Shown: positions 8,625 through 19,068, counted from the first letter of the stretch. The stretch: DNA of 64,000 nucleotides from Thermosipho africanus Ob7 (GCF_003351105.1 NZ_NKRG01000003.1:124001-188000), one strand, 5' to 3'. Program-made: numbers and translations. The notes: generated from the letters alone by a model not told the origin.

Positions 8625-10388
8625 ATGGATTTTTCTGAAATTTTTTTCTCAGAATTAAAAGATAAAGTTTCTGAAACAATGAATATTATTGAAGAGTTAA
8701 AAAAATCAAAAGATAAAAAATACATAAAAGATCTCTATAGGATATTTCATACGCTTAAAGGATCTGCAAGCCTTGTAAACCTTGAGAATTTCAGAGATTT
8801 TTCACACAAAGTAGAACAATACTTTAAAGAAAGCCTTGAATCGGAAAAACTTCCCGATGAATCTTTTCTAGATAATTTAATAGCAGTAATAAGTAATTTT
8901 TCTAAAAAAAATACAGACCTAACAGAAACTGAAGTCAAAGATTTTCTAGAAATACTTGAAGGTAAAAAGAATGCAAGTGAAAATATAGTAATAACCGAAA
9001 AAGAAATTTTTAAAATTTCTGAAATTAGCGAGTACATTTCCAAAGTACTAGAAATTGAAAACAGTATCTTAAGAAATGATTTAAAAAGTGCTTTAAATGA
9101 AATCAGAAATTTGAAAAAATCTCTTTTAAATACTTTGGATGAAATAGTTTTTGTAAAACTAGAAAATATATTAAAAGACCTAAAAAAATTAGTATCAAGA
9201 GAAGCAAGTAGATACGGGAAAAAAGTTGAACTTTTACTAGAAATAGAAAACGTAAAAATCGAAAAAGAAGACTCAAAAGATATTATTGATATTCTTGTCC
9301 ACCTTGTAAGAAACTCAATAGCCCATGGAATAGAAAATCCTGATGAAAGAAAAAGTTTAGGAAAAGATGAAGTTGGAAAAATATGGATAAGATCGTACGT
9401 AGACCAAGGGAACATATTTATAGAGGTAGAAGATGATGGAAAAGGCTTAGATATTGAACAGATAGAAAAAAAGGTAAAAGAAAAAAATTTGAATGTAACT
9501 CCACTTGAAGCCATTTTTCTTCCTGGGTTTAGTTCTAAGGACAAAGCTGATGAACTCTCTGGAAGAGGTATTGGTCTTGACATGGTTAAAAACTTTGCTA
9601 CTTTGCGTGGCGGAGATGTAAAAGTAGAAACTCAAAAAGGAAAAGGAACAAAATTTATTGTATTTTTCAAAACTAAAAGCTTTATTACAAAAGTCTTAGT
9701 AGTCGAAGATAGTGAAAGAATTTTTGCAATAGAAACTTCTCATATATTAAAAATTGTAAACTACAACGAAAAAGAAATGCAAATAGATAATAAAATTGCT
9801 TCTGAAGGAAAATTATATGAGATTTACTATAAGTCAAAAAAACCAAAGTTTGTTATAATCACCAAAAATGAAAAGGCAATAGTTGTAAGTAATATTATTG
9901 GTACCTTTGACGGTCAATTAGTAGTTCAAGAAATTAGAGAATTAAAGGGCTTTATTAAAAACATTTTTTCAAGTCCTATTCCATTGTTAGACACCGATAC
10001 TTTAAAAAAGAAAGAAGCGTCTAAAAATGAGAAAAAAAAGCAAATACTCCTTATTGATGACTCGATAGTTACAAGAAATGTAGTCTCAAAGTTTTTAGAA
10101 AATCGCGGATATCAAGTTGTAACAGCAAAAGACGGATATGATGGTATAGAAAAATTCAAAAAGCAAGAGTTTGATCTAGTAATTTCAGATGTTGAAATGC
10201 CAGGAATTGATGGATTTGAAACTACAAAAAAGATAAAAGAAATTAATGATAACGTTCCTGTTATAATTTTTAGCACGCTTTCACAAGAGAATTTTGATAA
10301 AGCTATTGAATCTGGAGCCGATTCATTTATCTCAAAAGATGAACCACCAGAAAACTTATTAAGATTAATTGAAAAATTTTCAAAGTGA
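8625..10388 (+). CDS. Hybrid CheA histidine kinase with C-terminal receiver domain
   Basis: This 587-residue kinase has an Hpt domain (1-120) with the phosphorylatable H42 in HTLKGSA, a short dimerisation helix region, and a CheA-type ATPase with the N box LVRNSIAHGIENPDERK (about 225), DDGKGLD and GRGIGLDMV. A CheW-like domain (about 350-460) and a receiver domain (473-587) with DD, phospho-acceptor D522 in ISDVEMPG and a lysine near 571 follow. No P2 CheY-docking domain is apparent. Hybrid CheA-receiver proteins are typical of alternative (non-flagellar) chemosensory systems such as Frz and Wsp. The ATG at 8625 has GGAG 8 nt upstream and begins 5 nt after the previous stop. Confidence 0.9.
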   Translation: MDFSEIFFSELKDKVSETMNIIEELKKSKDKKYIKDLYRIFHTLKGSASLVNLENFRDFSHKVEQYFKESLESEKLPDESFLDNLIAVISNFSKKNTDLTETEVKDFLEILEGKKNASENIVITEKEIFKISEISEYISKVLEIENSILRNDLKSALNEIRNLKKSLLNTLDEIVFVKLENILKDLKKLVSREASRYGKKVELLLEIENVKIEKEDSKDIIDILVHLVRNSIAHGIENPDERKSLGKDEVGKIWIRSYVDQGNIFIEVEDDGKGLDIEQIEKKVKEKNLNVTPLEAIFLPGFSSKDKADELSGRGIGLDMVKNFATLRGGDVKVETQKGKGTKFIVFFKTKSFITKVLVVEDSERIFAIETSHILKIVNYNEKEMQIDNKIASEGKLYEIYYKSKKPKFVIITKNEKAIVVSNIIGTFDGQLVVQEIRELKGFIKNIFSSPIPLLDTDTLKKKEASKNEKKKQILLIDDSIVTRNVVSKFLENRGYQVVTAKDGYDGIEKFKKQEFDLVISDVEMPGIDGFETTKKIKEINDNVPVIIFSTLSQENFDKAIESGADSFISKDEPPENLLRLIEKFSK

Positions 10389-10398
10389 GGAAAATATA

Positions 10399-10950
10399 AT
10401 GGAAAAGGTTATTATTGCAGGTTCTGCTGGAAGCCCCAATAATGTTATTAAAATACTCAAAATAAATCAAAAATTAAATATTCCAATATTATTGTGCATT
10501 CACTTTTCAAAAAACGCAATAGAAAATTTTGCACATAATATTAAAAATGAAACTGGTCATGAGGTTATAATAGTAAAAAATCCAATAAAATTAAAACCAG
10601 TTGTCTATTTAGCTGAAGGCGGTAAAGATTTAGTGCTGAAAACAACCAAAATTGTTACTTCTGGAATATATAAAGAAACAAAAACTCATCCATCAATAGA
10701 AGTATTGCTCAATTCAATTGCAAAACTGAACGATAAAAACTCTCACATTTTTATCCTTGGTGGGCTTGGAGATGACGGTGCCAAAATAGCTAAAATCCTT
10801 GAGGAAAAAGGTATAAAATTTTATATAGAAAAAAATCCCTCTTTTGAATACCTAACAAATAATTTTTTAAAAAACTTAAAGTATCACAAAATATTAGGCT
10901 TAGAAGAAATGAAAAATGAGATCATTAAAATTAACGAAAAAAGAAGGTGA
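10399..10950 (+). CDS. CheB-type methylesterase, catalytic domain only
   Basis: CheB removes methyl groups from, and deamidates, chemoreceptors. This 183-residue protein is the catalytic domain alone, without the usual N-terminal receiver. By alignment of motifs the triad is kept: S9 in IAGSAGS (canonical IGASTGG), H35 in CIHFS (canonical VQHMP) and D126 in GGLGDDG (canonical GMGxDG); HPSIE at 97-101 matches HRPSVD. The ATG at 10399 has GTGAGG upstream; a longer start at 10369 would overlap cheA by 20 nt. Its activity is presumably not gated by an in-cis receiver; the neighbouring response regulator may serve instead. Confidence 0.75.
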   Translation: MEKVIIAGSAGSPNNVIKILKINQKLNIPILLCIHFSKNAIENFAHNIKNETGHEVIIVKNPIKLKPVVYLAEGGKDLVLKTTKIVTSGIYKETKTHPSIEVLLNSIAKLNDKNSHIFILGGLGDDGAKIAKILEEKGIKFYIEKNPSFEYLTNNFLKNLKYHKILGLEEMKNEIIKINEKRR

Positions 10951-10954
10951 TAAC

Positions 10955-12232
10955 TTGCCTTACAAAATCCTAATCGTAGATGATTCTGATGTTTGGCGTA
11001 GTTTTTTATCTAAACATCTAACAAACCATGGTTATACTGTAGAAGAAGCTTCTGATGGAATTGACGGAATAAACAAATTTTTTGAATTTCTTCCTGATGT
11101 TGTAATAGTAGATTATATTATGCCAAATTTAAATGGCATACAATTTTCAAGGTTTATAAGAAGTTTTTCATCCTGTAAAAATGTAGGAATAATTTTACTT
11201 ACTGCATCCAATGAAAGCATAAATGAATTTTGGGCTAAAAAAAGCGGAGCAAATCTATTCTTAAACAAAAGTATAGGTCAAGAAGAACTTCTTAAAGAAA
11301 TCGACAAATTTCTTAAAGGAACTTTCTCAATTGATTGGAGCAGAGAAGTATACAAAATTCATTCTCAACCATTTGGAGAGTTAATAGATATATTAGATGA
11401 GTCCTTAAAATACTCAACCATTTTATCAGAAATTACAAATCTTCTTGTCTATCTTAACGACGAAGAACTTTTATTTTCAAAACTCCATGAATTTTTTGCC
11501 GAGTTATTTTACTTTTCAAACCTTTATTTTCTTATTCTTACACCATCACGTCTAAGAATATATAATTTTTCTGATAATGAAAAAGCAACAATTAAAAGTA
11601 TTACAGAATTCTTATACAGTAAAATACCATTTCTACTTCCATTTACAAAAATTTCTTCAAATTATGAAGGGGAAAAACAGCTAGATGAAAATAACCTTTT
11701 ACTACCACTTGATTTAAATGATAATCTGCTGGGATTCTTAATATTTGAAAATCCTAAAAACGAAGAACAAATAATTTACAATTTTAATCTCTTAAAAGAT
11801 GCACTATCAAATCTTTTTGTTATTTTAAACGACTATTATTATCTTTTCAATAATATTACATACGATGATAATACTAAAACCCTAGTTTTTCCAATATTCA
11901 GGTCAAAAATTCAGCAATCAATAAAATTTGCAAAAAGAAATAATATAAATTTTAAAGTTTTTACAGTAGAAATAAAAAATATTCCTCATTTATTAAAGAA
12001 TAAAGGAACAAAATATGTCATAAATCTCTTAAAAAAAATAGCAGAAAAATTAAATTCAACTTTTCCAGATGCTACTTCAAGAATTACACAAACAAAATTT
12101 GCATGTATCTCATTTGAAGGAATAAATCTAGACAAAATGCTAAACTTTGAAGAAATTAAAATTAACGAATTTTACTGGGATAATAAAGATATTTTGGAAA
12201 TTTTAGATTTAATCTATCGGGGAGGGATTTAA
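10955..12232 (+). CDS. Response regulator with degenerate GGDEF-like C-terminal domain
   Basis: The 425-residue protein begins with a complete receiver domain (1-118): ILIVDDSD, phospho-acceptor D53 in VVIVDYIMP, LLTASN and FLNKS. A middle region (about 130-300) has a GAF-like alternation of strands and helices. The last 120 residues follow the GGDEF fold (FRSKIQQSIKFAKRNNINF, VFTVEIKNI, TSRITQTKFACISFEG), but the GGDEF signature is replaced by TQTKF, so no cyclase activity is expected. The TTG at 10955 has AAGGTGA upstream and gives the receiver N-terminus MPYKILIVDD. It is probably the output protein of the chemosensory operon. Confidence 0.7.
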   Translation: MPYKILIVDDSDVWRSFLSKHLTNHGYTVEEASDGIDGINKFFEFLPDVVIVDYIMPNLNGIQFSRFIRSFSSCKNVGIILLTASNESINEFWAKKSGANLFLNKSIGQEELLKEIDKFLKGTFSIDWSREVYKIHSQPFGELIDILDESLKYSTILSEITNLLVYLNDEELLFSKLHEFFAELFYFSNLYFLILTPSRLRIYNFSDNEKATIKSITEFLYSKIPFLLPFTKISSNYEGEKQLDENNLLLPLDLNDNLLGFLIFENPKNEEQIIYNFNLLKDALSNLFVILNDYYYLFNNITYDDNTKTLVFPIFRSKIQQSIKFAKRNNINFKVFTVEIKNIPHLLKNKGTKYVINLLKKIAEKLNSTFPDATSRITQTKFACISFEGINLDKMLNFEEIKINEFYWDNKDILEILDLIYRGGI

Positions 12233-13489
12233 ATGAAAAAAGATATTAAACCTGCGCTTATTATTTCTGGAGTGTTCTTAATAGTTATTTTGCTACTTGC
12301 TAATTTTTTTGTTTTCCCTCAAATAAAAACTACTTTTAAAAAGGACATTCTAGGCTCTTTTCTTTCAGAAATTAAAATTATTGCAAAAACAAAATCATAT
12401 GATGTCTTATTTGACAATTATCAAAGCAAAGGATACTATTTTATAATCTCAAAAAATGGAACGACATTAAATCATTCCGATCCCTCAAAAATTGGGAAAA
12501 ATATCGCAGATTATGTACCAAAATTGTTTGAAGCAATGAAAGAAAAACAAGAAGGAATAGTTGAATATGAATTTGAAAATGAAAAAAGATTAGCTGCCTT
12601 TGCATTTGATGGAAACGCATATGTAGTTCATTCTGTGACTGAGAGTGAATTATTTAAAGATTATAAAACTCTTATACGCAATATTCTTACAATAGGCCTT
12701 CCTATCGTAATTGTAGCAATACTTGTACTTGGAATTTTACTATCTAAATTACTCTCAAAAGATAACTTAAAGCAATTTGATTACATAAAAAATTTGTTTC
12801 AAAATATATCTGAAAATGTTCTTTCAACTTCATCTTCTACCTCAGAAATAAAATCAATGGCTGAAAATACAGAAAATGCCATTAATGAACTTGATAGATC
12901 AATAGATGAATTTGCAGCATATATGCAAGAAAATTCTACAGAAATTGAAACTGCAATAAATAAAGTAAAAGATTTTACAAATACAATTCAAGAGATAATC
13001 ACTTCTAGTTCAAAATTAAATGAACTAACAGATATATTAACAAACATAACTGAGAAAATCACGGATGTATCAGACACAATTACAGTTCTTGCAATAAATG
13101 CTTCAATTGAAACTAGTAAAGAAACAATTGATAGAGAAGGGCTTTCAAGGATTGCCGAAATGATAATGGAGCTTTCTAATACAACTAGAAAACTTGCAAA
13201 AGATTCAAAAAATTCACTTATGGATATTGAAAAAATAATTACTTCAAATATCCTTATCTCTGAAAAAGCTTCAAAAGAAACTGTAAATGTTGATGAATCT
13301 TTAAAAGCAATAGATACGGTTAACAGAGCAAGTGTTGAGAATATTGACAAATTGATTAGAATTTCAAAGAGCACTCATGATGCAGTTGAAGAGTTATACG
13401 AAGGTCTTGAACAAGTTGAAACAGCTATCAACAATATAAGTGAACAAGTAAACGAATTTGAAAAAGCTATGAAAAACTTAAAGATTTGA
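12233..13489 (+). CDS. Divergent methyl-accepting chemotaxis-type receptor
   Basis: The 418-residue protein has a transmembrane helix (about 9-29), an extracytoplasmic sensor of about 115 residues resembling a single Cache domain (YYFIISKNGTTLNHSDPSKIG), a second helix (about 147-170), and a long cytoplasmic coiled coil. There is no recognisable HAMP domain. The hairpin tip (about residues 278-320) is related to the MCP signalling tip: TITVLAINASIETSK corresponds to TNLLALNAAIEAAR, but the GRGFAVVAxEVRxLA part reads GLSRIAEMIMELS. Its stop is 10 nt before the next gene. It is the only receptor in the window and probably the dedicated input of this operon. Confidence 0.75.
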   Translation: MKKDIKPALIISGVFLIVILLLANFFVFPQIKTTFKKDILGSFLSEIKIIAKTKSYDVLFDNYQSKGYYFIISKNGTTLNHSDPSKIGKNIADYVPKLFEAMKEKQEGIVEYEFENEKRLAAFAFDGNAYVVHSVTESELFKDYKTLIRNILTIGLPIVIVAILVLGILLSKLLSKDNLKQFDYIKNLFQNISENVLSTSSSTSEIKSMAENTENAINELDRSIDEFAAYMQENSTEIETAINKVKDFTNTIQEIITSSSKLNELTDILTNITEKITDVSDTITVLAINASIETSKETIDREGLSRIAEMIMELSNTTRKLAKDSKNSLMDIEKIITSNILISEKASKETVNVDESLKAIDTVNRASVENIDKLIRISKSTHDAVEELYEGLEQVETAINNISEQVNEFEKAMKNLKI

Positions 13490-13499
13490 GGAGGAAGAT

Positions 13500-14363
13500 A
13501 TGCTAGAAAGATGTACTCTTTGTCCTAGAAAGTGTAAAGTCAATAGGTATGAACAAAAGGGAATATGTGGTGCTGATTATAAGGTAAGAGTTTCAAATAT
13601 TTTACTACACAAAGGTGAAGAACCTCCAATCTCTGGAGAAAATGGAGCAGGAATTATATTTTTTTCAGGCTGTCCCATGAAATGTATTTATTGTCAAAAT
13701 ATGGGATTTTCTCAAAAAGGAATTGGAAAGGAAATTTCCATTGAAAAGCTTGCTGAGGCATTTTTAACATTACAAGAAAATGGTGCAGAAACTCTAGATC
13801 TTGTAACAGCAACACAATACGTTCCCCAAGTAATTGAAGCATTAAAAATTGCGAAAAATAAAGGGTTTAATTTACCTGTCGTATATAATACCTCCAGTTA
13901 TGAAAATGTCGAAACTTTAAAAATGCTTGAAGGATATGTAGATATTTACCTTGCCGATATAAGGTATACCAATTCTATGTATGGTGAAAAATATTCCAAA
14001 GTTCAAAATTATTGGGAAATTGCTCAAGCAGCTATAAAAGAAATGTATAGACAAGTTGGAGCATTTAGTCAAGAAAACAAAAAAGGCGTAATAATTAGAA
14101 TCCTTGTTCTTCCAAATAATGTGTCAGGACATTTTAAAGCTTTAAGATTTATAGCAGAACTTGATCCAAAAATTCCTGTCTCGCTAATGTCGCAATATCT
14201 TCCCCATTTTGGTGCAAAGAATGATCCACTGATAGGTAGAAAAATTACAAAAGCTGAATATATTGAAGCAGTTGAATATATGGAACTTCTTGGTTTAAAT
14301 GGATGGATCCAACTTGATGAAAAAGATAGACTAACCACTAAGGCGGTGAATTTTAAATGGTAG
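13500..14363 (+). CDS. Radical SAM protein, PflX/PflA-like
   Basis: The 287-residue protein has an N-terminal cysteine set (C5, C8, C12, C23) followed by the radical SAM motif C58-x3-C62-x2-C65 in GCPMKCIYC, then GAETLDLVTATQYVP. This matches the uncharacterised PflX group (COG1313), homologues of pyruvate formate-lyase activating enzyme. Members may activate glycyl-radical enzymes or install a modification; the substrate is unknown. The ATG is preceded by GAGGAGG. The downstream radical SAM gene overlaps its 3' end by 7 nt, implying coupled expression. No glycyl-radical enzyme is visible in the window. Confidence 0.8.
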   Translation: MLERCTLCPRKCKVNRYEQKGICGADYKVRVSNILLHKGEEPPISGENGAGIIFFSGCPMKCIYCQNMGFSQKGIGKEISIEKLAEAFLTLQENGAETLDLVTATQYVPQVIEALKIAKNKGFNLPVVYNTSSYENVETLKMLEGYVDIYLADIRYTNSMYGEKYSKVQNYWEIAQAAIKEMYRQVGAFSQENKKGVIIRILVLPNNVSGHFKALRFIAELDPKIPVSLMSQYLPHFGAKNDPLIGRKITKAEYIEAVEYMELLGLNGWIQLDEKDRLTTKAVNFKW

Positions 14364-15097
14364 TTGTTAACCCCTCCGGAACTCTGCCAATATCTGTTAC
14401 CAAAGGATGTCCAATGAATTGTAAGCATTGTGGTGGTGTTTATGTAAAAAGTATGACACATATCGACAATATTGAAAGATATGTAAATAAATATAAATCT
14501 TTTTTGATAAGCGGCGGAATGTCTAAAGATGGCATTATACCTTTCTCACCATATCTAAACAAATTAAAAGAATTAAAAAGAACTTACAATTTACAATACA
14601 ATTTCCACATAGGATTTCCAAAAGAACCTCCATTTGAAATAATCGATGTTGCTGATGTAGTAAGTTTTGATTTTTTCTCAGATGAAAATGTAATGAAAGA
14701 AGTTTATACAATTAGAAGAACAAAAGATGAAATACTTTTTTCAGTTTTACCACTCCCTGTAAAAAAGGTGCCACACATAACTATTGGTATTTTGTGTGGT
14801 AAAATTACGCATGAGGAAAAAAGCATAGAAATATTAAAAGATTACTTTGATTCAATCGTTCTAAATATTCTTATTCCAACAAAAAACACGGCATACAAAG
14901 ATTGTAATCCGCCATCTGTTGATGAAGTTGCTAAGGTATTTAACTTTGCAAAAAAACATTTTAAAAGTGTAATACTTGGTTGTATGCATCCTCATGGAAG
15001 TTATAGAAAACAACTTTTAGAAAAAATTAGCCCCGATGTATTTGTAAATTCTGCAAGCAAGAATTACGATTTTAAAGGCTGTTGCTCATTTTTGTAA
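14357..15097 (+). CDS. Radical SAM protein of unknown function
   Basis: The 246-residue protein carries the radical SAM triad C18-x3-C22-x2-C25 (GCPMNCKHC) near its N-terminus, a glycine-rich LISGGMSKDG stretch near residue 52 that fits the SAM-binding GGE-type position, and a C-terminus ending in a CC pair (KGCCSFL). The overall look resembles the biotin-synthase-like group COG1856, of unknown role. It overlaps the preceding PflX-like gene by 7 nt (ATG within its stop region). Pairing of two radical SAM genes suggests a shared maturation or biosynthetic task, but the substrate cannot be inferred. Confidence 0.75.
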   Translation: MVVVNPSGTLPISVTKGCPMNCKHCGGVYVKSMTHIDNIERYVNKYKSFLISGGMSKDGIIPFSPYLNKLKELKRTYNLQYNFHIGFPKEPPFEIIDVADVVSFDFFSDENVMKEVYTIRRTKDEILFSVLPLPVKKVPHITIGILCGKITHEEKSIEILKDYFDSIVLNILIPTKNTAYKDCNPPSVDEVAKVFNFAKKHFKSVILGCMHPHGSYRKQLLEKISPDVFVNSASKNYDFKGCCSFL

Positions 15098-15120
15098 AAA
15101 TAAACAAAGGAGGATACAAA

Positions 15121-16053
15121 ATGAATATAGTAGGAGTAGACCTTGGGGGAACATACGTAAAAATTGGGTTAGTTGATTCCAAAAACGGGAAAATATTAAA
15201 AAAATCATCAATTGAAACAAAAGTTGAACTTGGTGGAGAAGAAGTAGTTAAAAGAATAGCAAATGCAATAGTAGAACTTACTGAAGGAAATGATTACCAC
15301 GCAGTAGGCATCGGCTCTCCAGGTTCAATAGACAAGGAAAATGGAATTGTTAGATTCTCTCCTAATTTTCCAGATTGGCATAATTTTCCTTTAGGTTCAC
15401 TTCTATCAGAACTTTTGGGTAAAAACGTATACGTTGAAAACGATGCAAATTCATTTGCGTTAGGAGAAAAATGGTTCGGTGCAGGAATAGGAAAAAATCA
15501 TATTGTTGCATTAACACTTGGAACCGGTGTTGGTGGTGGAGTAATTTCGCATGGAACTTTGATTACAGGTTCTACCGGAATAGGTGCAGAATTAGGCCAC
15601 GTTATTATAAATCCAAATGGGCCGCTTTGTGGTTGTGGAAACTATGGATGTCTCGAGTCATACGCTTCTGCAACAGCAATTGTAAGGATGGCGACAGAAA
15701 GGAAGAAAAAATTTCCAGATTCAATAATATTTAAAAATGAAAAAGTTACAGCTAAAGCAGTTTTTGACGCAGCACGAGACGGTGATAGACTTGCTTTAAT
15801 GCTAAGAGATGAAGTTGTTGAAGCACTTGCTATTGGTATAACAGGATTTGTTCATATTTTTAACCCTGAAGTAGTCATTATTGGTGGTGGTGTTTCAAGG
15901 GCTGGAGATATCTTGTTTGAACCACTTAGAAAAAGAGTTAATGAACTTGTAATGCCTACCTTTAAAGATACATTTGAAATAATTCAAAGCCCATTGGTTG
16001 AAAACGCTGGCATATTGGGGGCTGCTTCTATTGTTCTCCAAAGAGAAAACTGA
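15121..16053 (+). CDS. ROK-family glucokinase
   Basis: A sugar kinase of the ROK family, most likely glucokinase, phosphorylating glucose at C6 with ATP. The 310-residue protein starts MNIVGVDLGGTYVKIG (phosphate 1 motif), has VENDANSFALGE (catalytic aspartate region), LGTGVGGGVI, and the ROK zinc signature HVIINPNGPLCGCGNYGCLE (about residues 160-180). The ATG at 15121 has AAAGGAGG upstream; a longer reading from 15082 is rejected. The downstream kinase gene overlaps its 3' end. Confidence 0.87.
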   Translation: MNIVGVDLGGTYVKIGLVDSKNGKILKKSSIETKVELGGEEVVKRIANAIVELTEGNDYHAVGIGSPGSIDKENGIVRFSPNFPDWHNFPLGSLLSELLGKNVYVENDANSFALGEKWFGAGIGKNHIVALTLGTGVGGGVISHGTLITGSTGIGAELGHVIINPNGPLCGCGNYGCLESYASATAIVRMATERKKKFPDSIIFKNEKVTAKAVFDAARDGDRLALMLRDEVVEALAIGITGFVHIFNPEVVIIGGGVSRAGDILFEPLRKRVNELVMPTFKDTFEIIQSPLVENAGILGAASIVLQREN

Positions 16054-16855
16054 CGTTTTTTGTATTGGAAAAACTAATCTCGACATCTTTTATTACATTG
16101 ACAAAATTCAAATAGAAGAAAATCATGTAGCAAATAACTTTGCGTATTTTCCTGGTGGAAAAGCCACAAATGTCGCAATTAATCTTGCAAATTTAGGTCT
16201 TAAAGTTACTTTGATTTCTGCAATTGCTGATGATATTTTTGGAAGATATATAAAAGAAAAATTAGAAAACATGTTAATATTCAAACCACAAATAGTCAAA
16301 AATGAAAATACCGCTTTAACCAGCATCGTTGTAGAAGGTTCTGGAACAAATACTATGTTTCACAATCTTGGTGCAAACCAGTTTTTATCATCTCAAGCAA
16401 TACCTGATAATATTAATTTTGCATTTATACAAACTGGTATTCCTAAAGAAACTTTAATTAAATCTCTACAATCATCAAAAACAGCTTTTGTTGAACTTTC
16501 TGAAACTTCACAATTTGAAATATTAAAAAATTTTTCTGTTGAATATGTATCTTTGAATAAAGATGAACTAATAAAAATCTTCAAGGATGAAAATATCGAA
16601 AAAAATCTTGCAAAACTATCACATTTTGCAAAACACATAGTACTAAAAATGGGAAAAGAAGGAATAATTTATGCAGGCGATACAATAATAAGGAAAAAGG
16701 CAAAAAGCGTAAAAGTTGTAAATACGACAGGAGCTGGTGATGCAGTATCGGCTGCATTTATATATGGTACTATAAATGATTGGGAAATTGAAAAAACTTT
16801 GGATTTTTGTATCGAATTTGCAAGTAAAATAATTCAGAGTATTTACTCGACATAG
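16031..16855 (+). CDS. PfkB/ribokinase-family carbohydrate kinase
   Basis: The roughly 274-residue protein has both PfkB signatures: FPGGKATNVAINLANLGLKV near the N-terminus and NTTGAGDAVSAAF with the catalytic aspartate near the C-terminus. A ribokinase-like sugar kinase is likely, but the sugar cannot be told. The start is uncertain. The TTG at 16031 has a GGGG run (16017-16020) about 10 nt upstream and gives LFSKEKTDVFCIGKTNLDI, which matches the family opening. An ATG at 15998 would add 11 residues without a ribosome site. The gene overlaps the glucokinase by 23 nt. Confidence 0.8.
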   Translation: MFSKEKTDVFCIGKTNLDIFYYIDKIQIEENHVANNFAYFPGGKATNVAINLANLGLKVTLISAIADDIFGRYIKEKLENMLIFKPQIVKNENTALTSIVVEGSGTNTMFHNLGANQFLSSQAIPDNINFAFIQTGIPKETLIKSLQSSKTAFVELSETSQFEILKNFSVEYVSLNKDELIKIFKDENIEKNLAKLSHFAKHIVLKMGKEGIIYAGDTIIRKKAKSVKVVNTTGAGDAVSAAFIYGTINDWEIEKTLDFCIEFASKIIQSIYST

Positions 16856-16866
16856 GGGGTGTATCT

Positions 16867-17693
16867 TTGAAAAACAAGATCTTAGAAAAGAGAAAACTTG
16901 CATATGGTGTCCACGAATTTTGGATAGAAAATTCCATAGTTTCAAAAAACGCAAAAGCTGGGCAATTTGTTATATTCAGATTATATGAAAATGGTGAAAG
17001 AATCCCTTTAACAATTTCTGCTATAAATAAAGATTCATTTAGAGTAATAGTTAAAGCAATTGGAAAAAGCACATATGAACTTTGTCAATTAAATAAAGGG
17101 GACTTTATTTTAGATGTTGTAGGACCCCTTGGAATGCCAAGTGAAGTTAAATATTACGGTAATGTTTTAGTAGTTGGAGGAGGAGTTGGAATTGCAGCAA
17201 TTGCTCCTATTGTCAAAGAACTTTTAAAAGAAAAAAACAATGTTGATGTAATTCTTGGTGGTCGTAGTAAAGAATACATTATTCTCGAAGATGAATTTAA
17301 GAATGCAAATAATATATATATAGTAACGGATGACGGTAGTCTCGGAGAAAAAGCATATCCACATCAATTCATGGAAAAACTAATGCAAGAAAAAAAATAT
17401 GATATTATCTGGGCTATAGGTCCTTCAAAGATGATGAAAGCTTGTTCAGAAGTTGCAAAAAAGCATGACATAAAAATTTGGGTTTCATTAAATTCAATAA
17501 TGGTAGATGGTACAGGCATGTGTGGTGGTTGCAGGGTAAGAATTGGAAATGAATTAAAATACACCTGCGTCGATGGTCCAGAATTTGACGGGAGACTCGT
17601 TGATTGGGAAAGTTTTGAAAAAAGACTTAATCAATACAGAGAAGAAGAAAAGATAGCACTTTCAAGATACTTACAGGAAGTTGGTGAACCAAC

Positions 17694-17703
<10 letters not shown>
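16867..17703 (+). CDS. nfnA: NfnA: ferredoxin-NADP oxidoreductase small subunit (SudB-like)
   Basis: The small subunit of the electron-bifurcating NADH-dependent reduced ferredoxin:NADP+ oxidoreductase (also called sulfide dehydrogenase beta subunit). The 278-residue protein has an FAD-binding ferredoxin-reductase fold (RIPLTI, VVGPLGMPS), an NAD-binding GGGVGIAAIAP near residue 105, and a C-terminal cysteine group C219-x2-C222 and C234 (MCGGCRVRIG ... YTCVDGPEFDG) for the [2Fe-2S] cluster. The TTG start at 16867 has AGGGGGTG upstream. The end overlaps nfnB by 10 nt, the usual nfnAB arrangement. Confidence 0.88.

Positions 17704-19068
<1,365 letters not shown>

Noticed and set aside
8747-9583. 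Long open frame of 278 codons on the minus strand
   Set aside because: It lies wholly antisense to the well-supported CheA-receiver gene; the translation is Ser/Phe-rich low complexity, the usual antisense product of AT-rich genes, and has no ribosome site.
14357-15097. Biotin synthase
   Set aside because: The cysteine triad is shared, but the protein is far too short (246 residues) and lacks the BioB cluster-binding set; only a general radical SAM call is justified.
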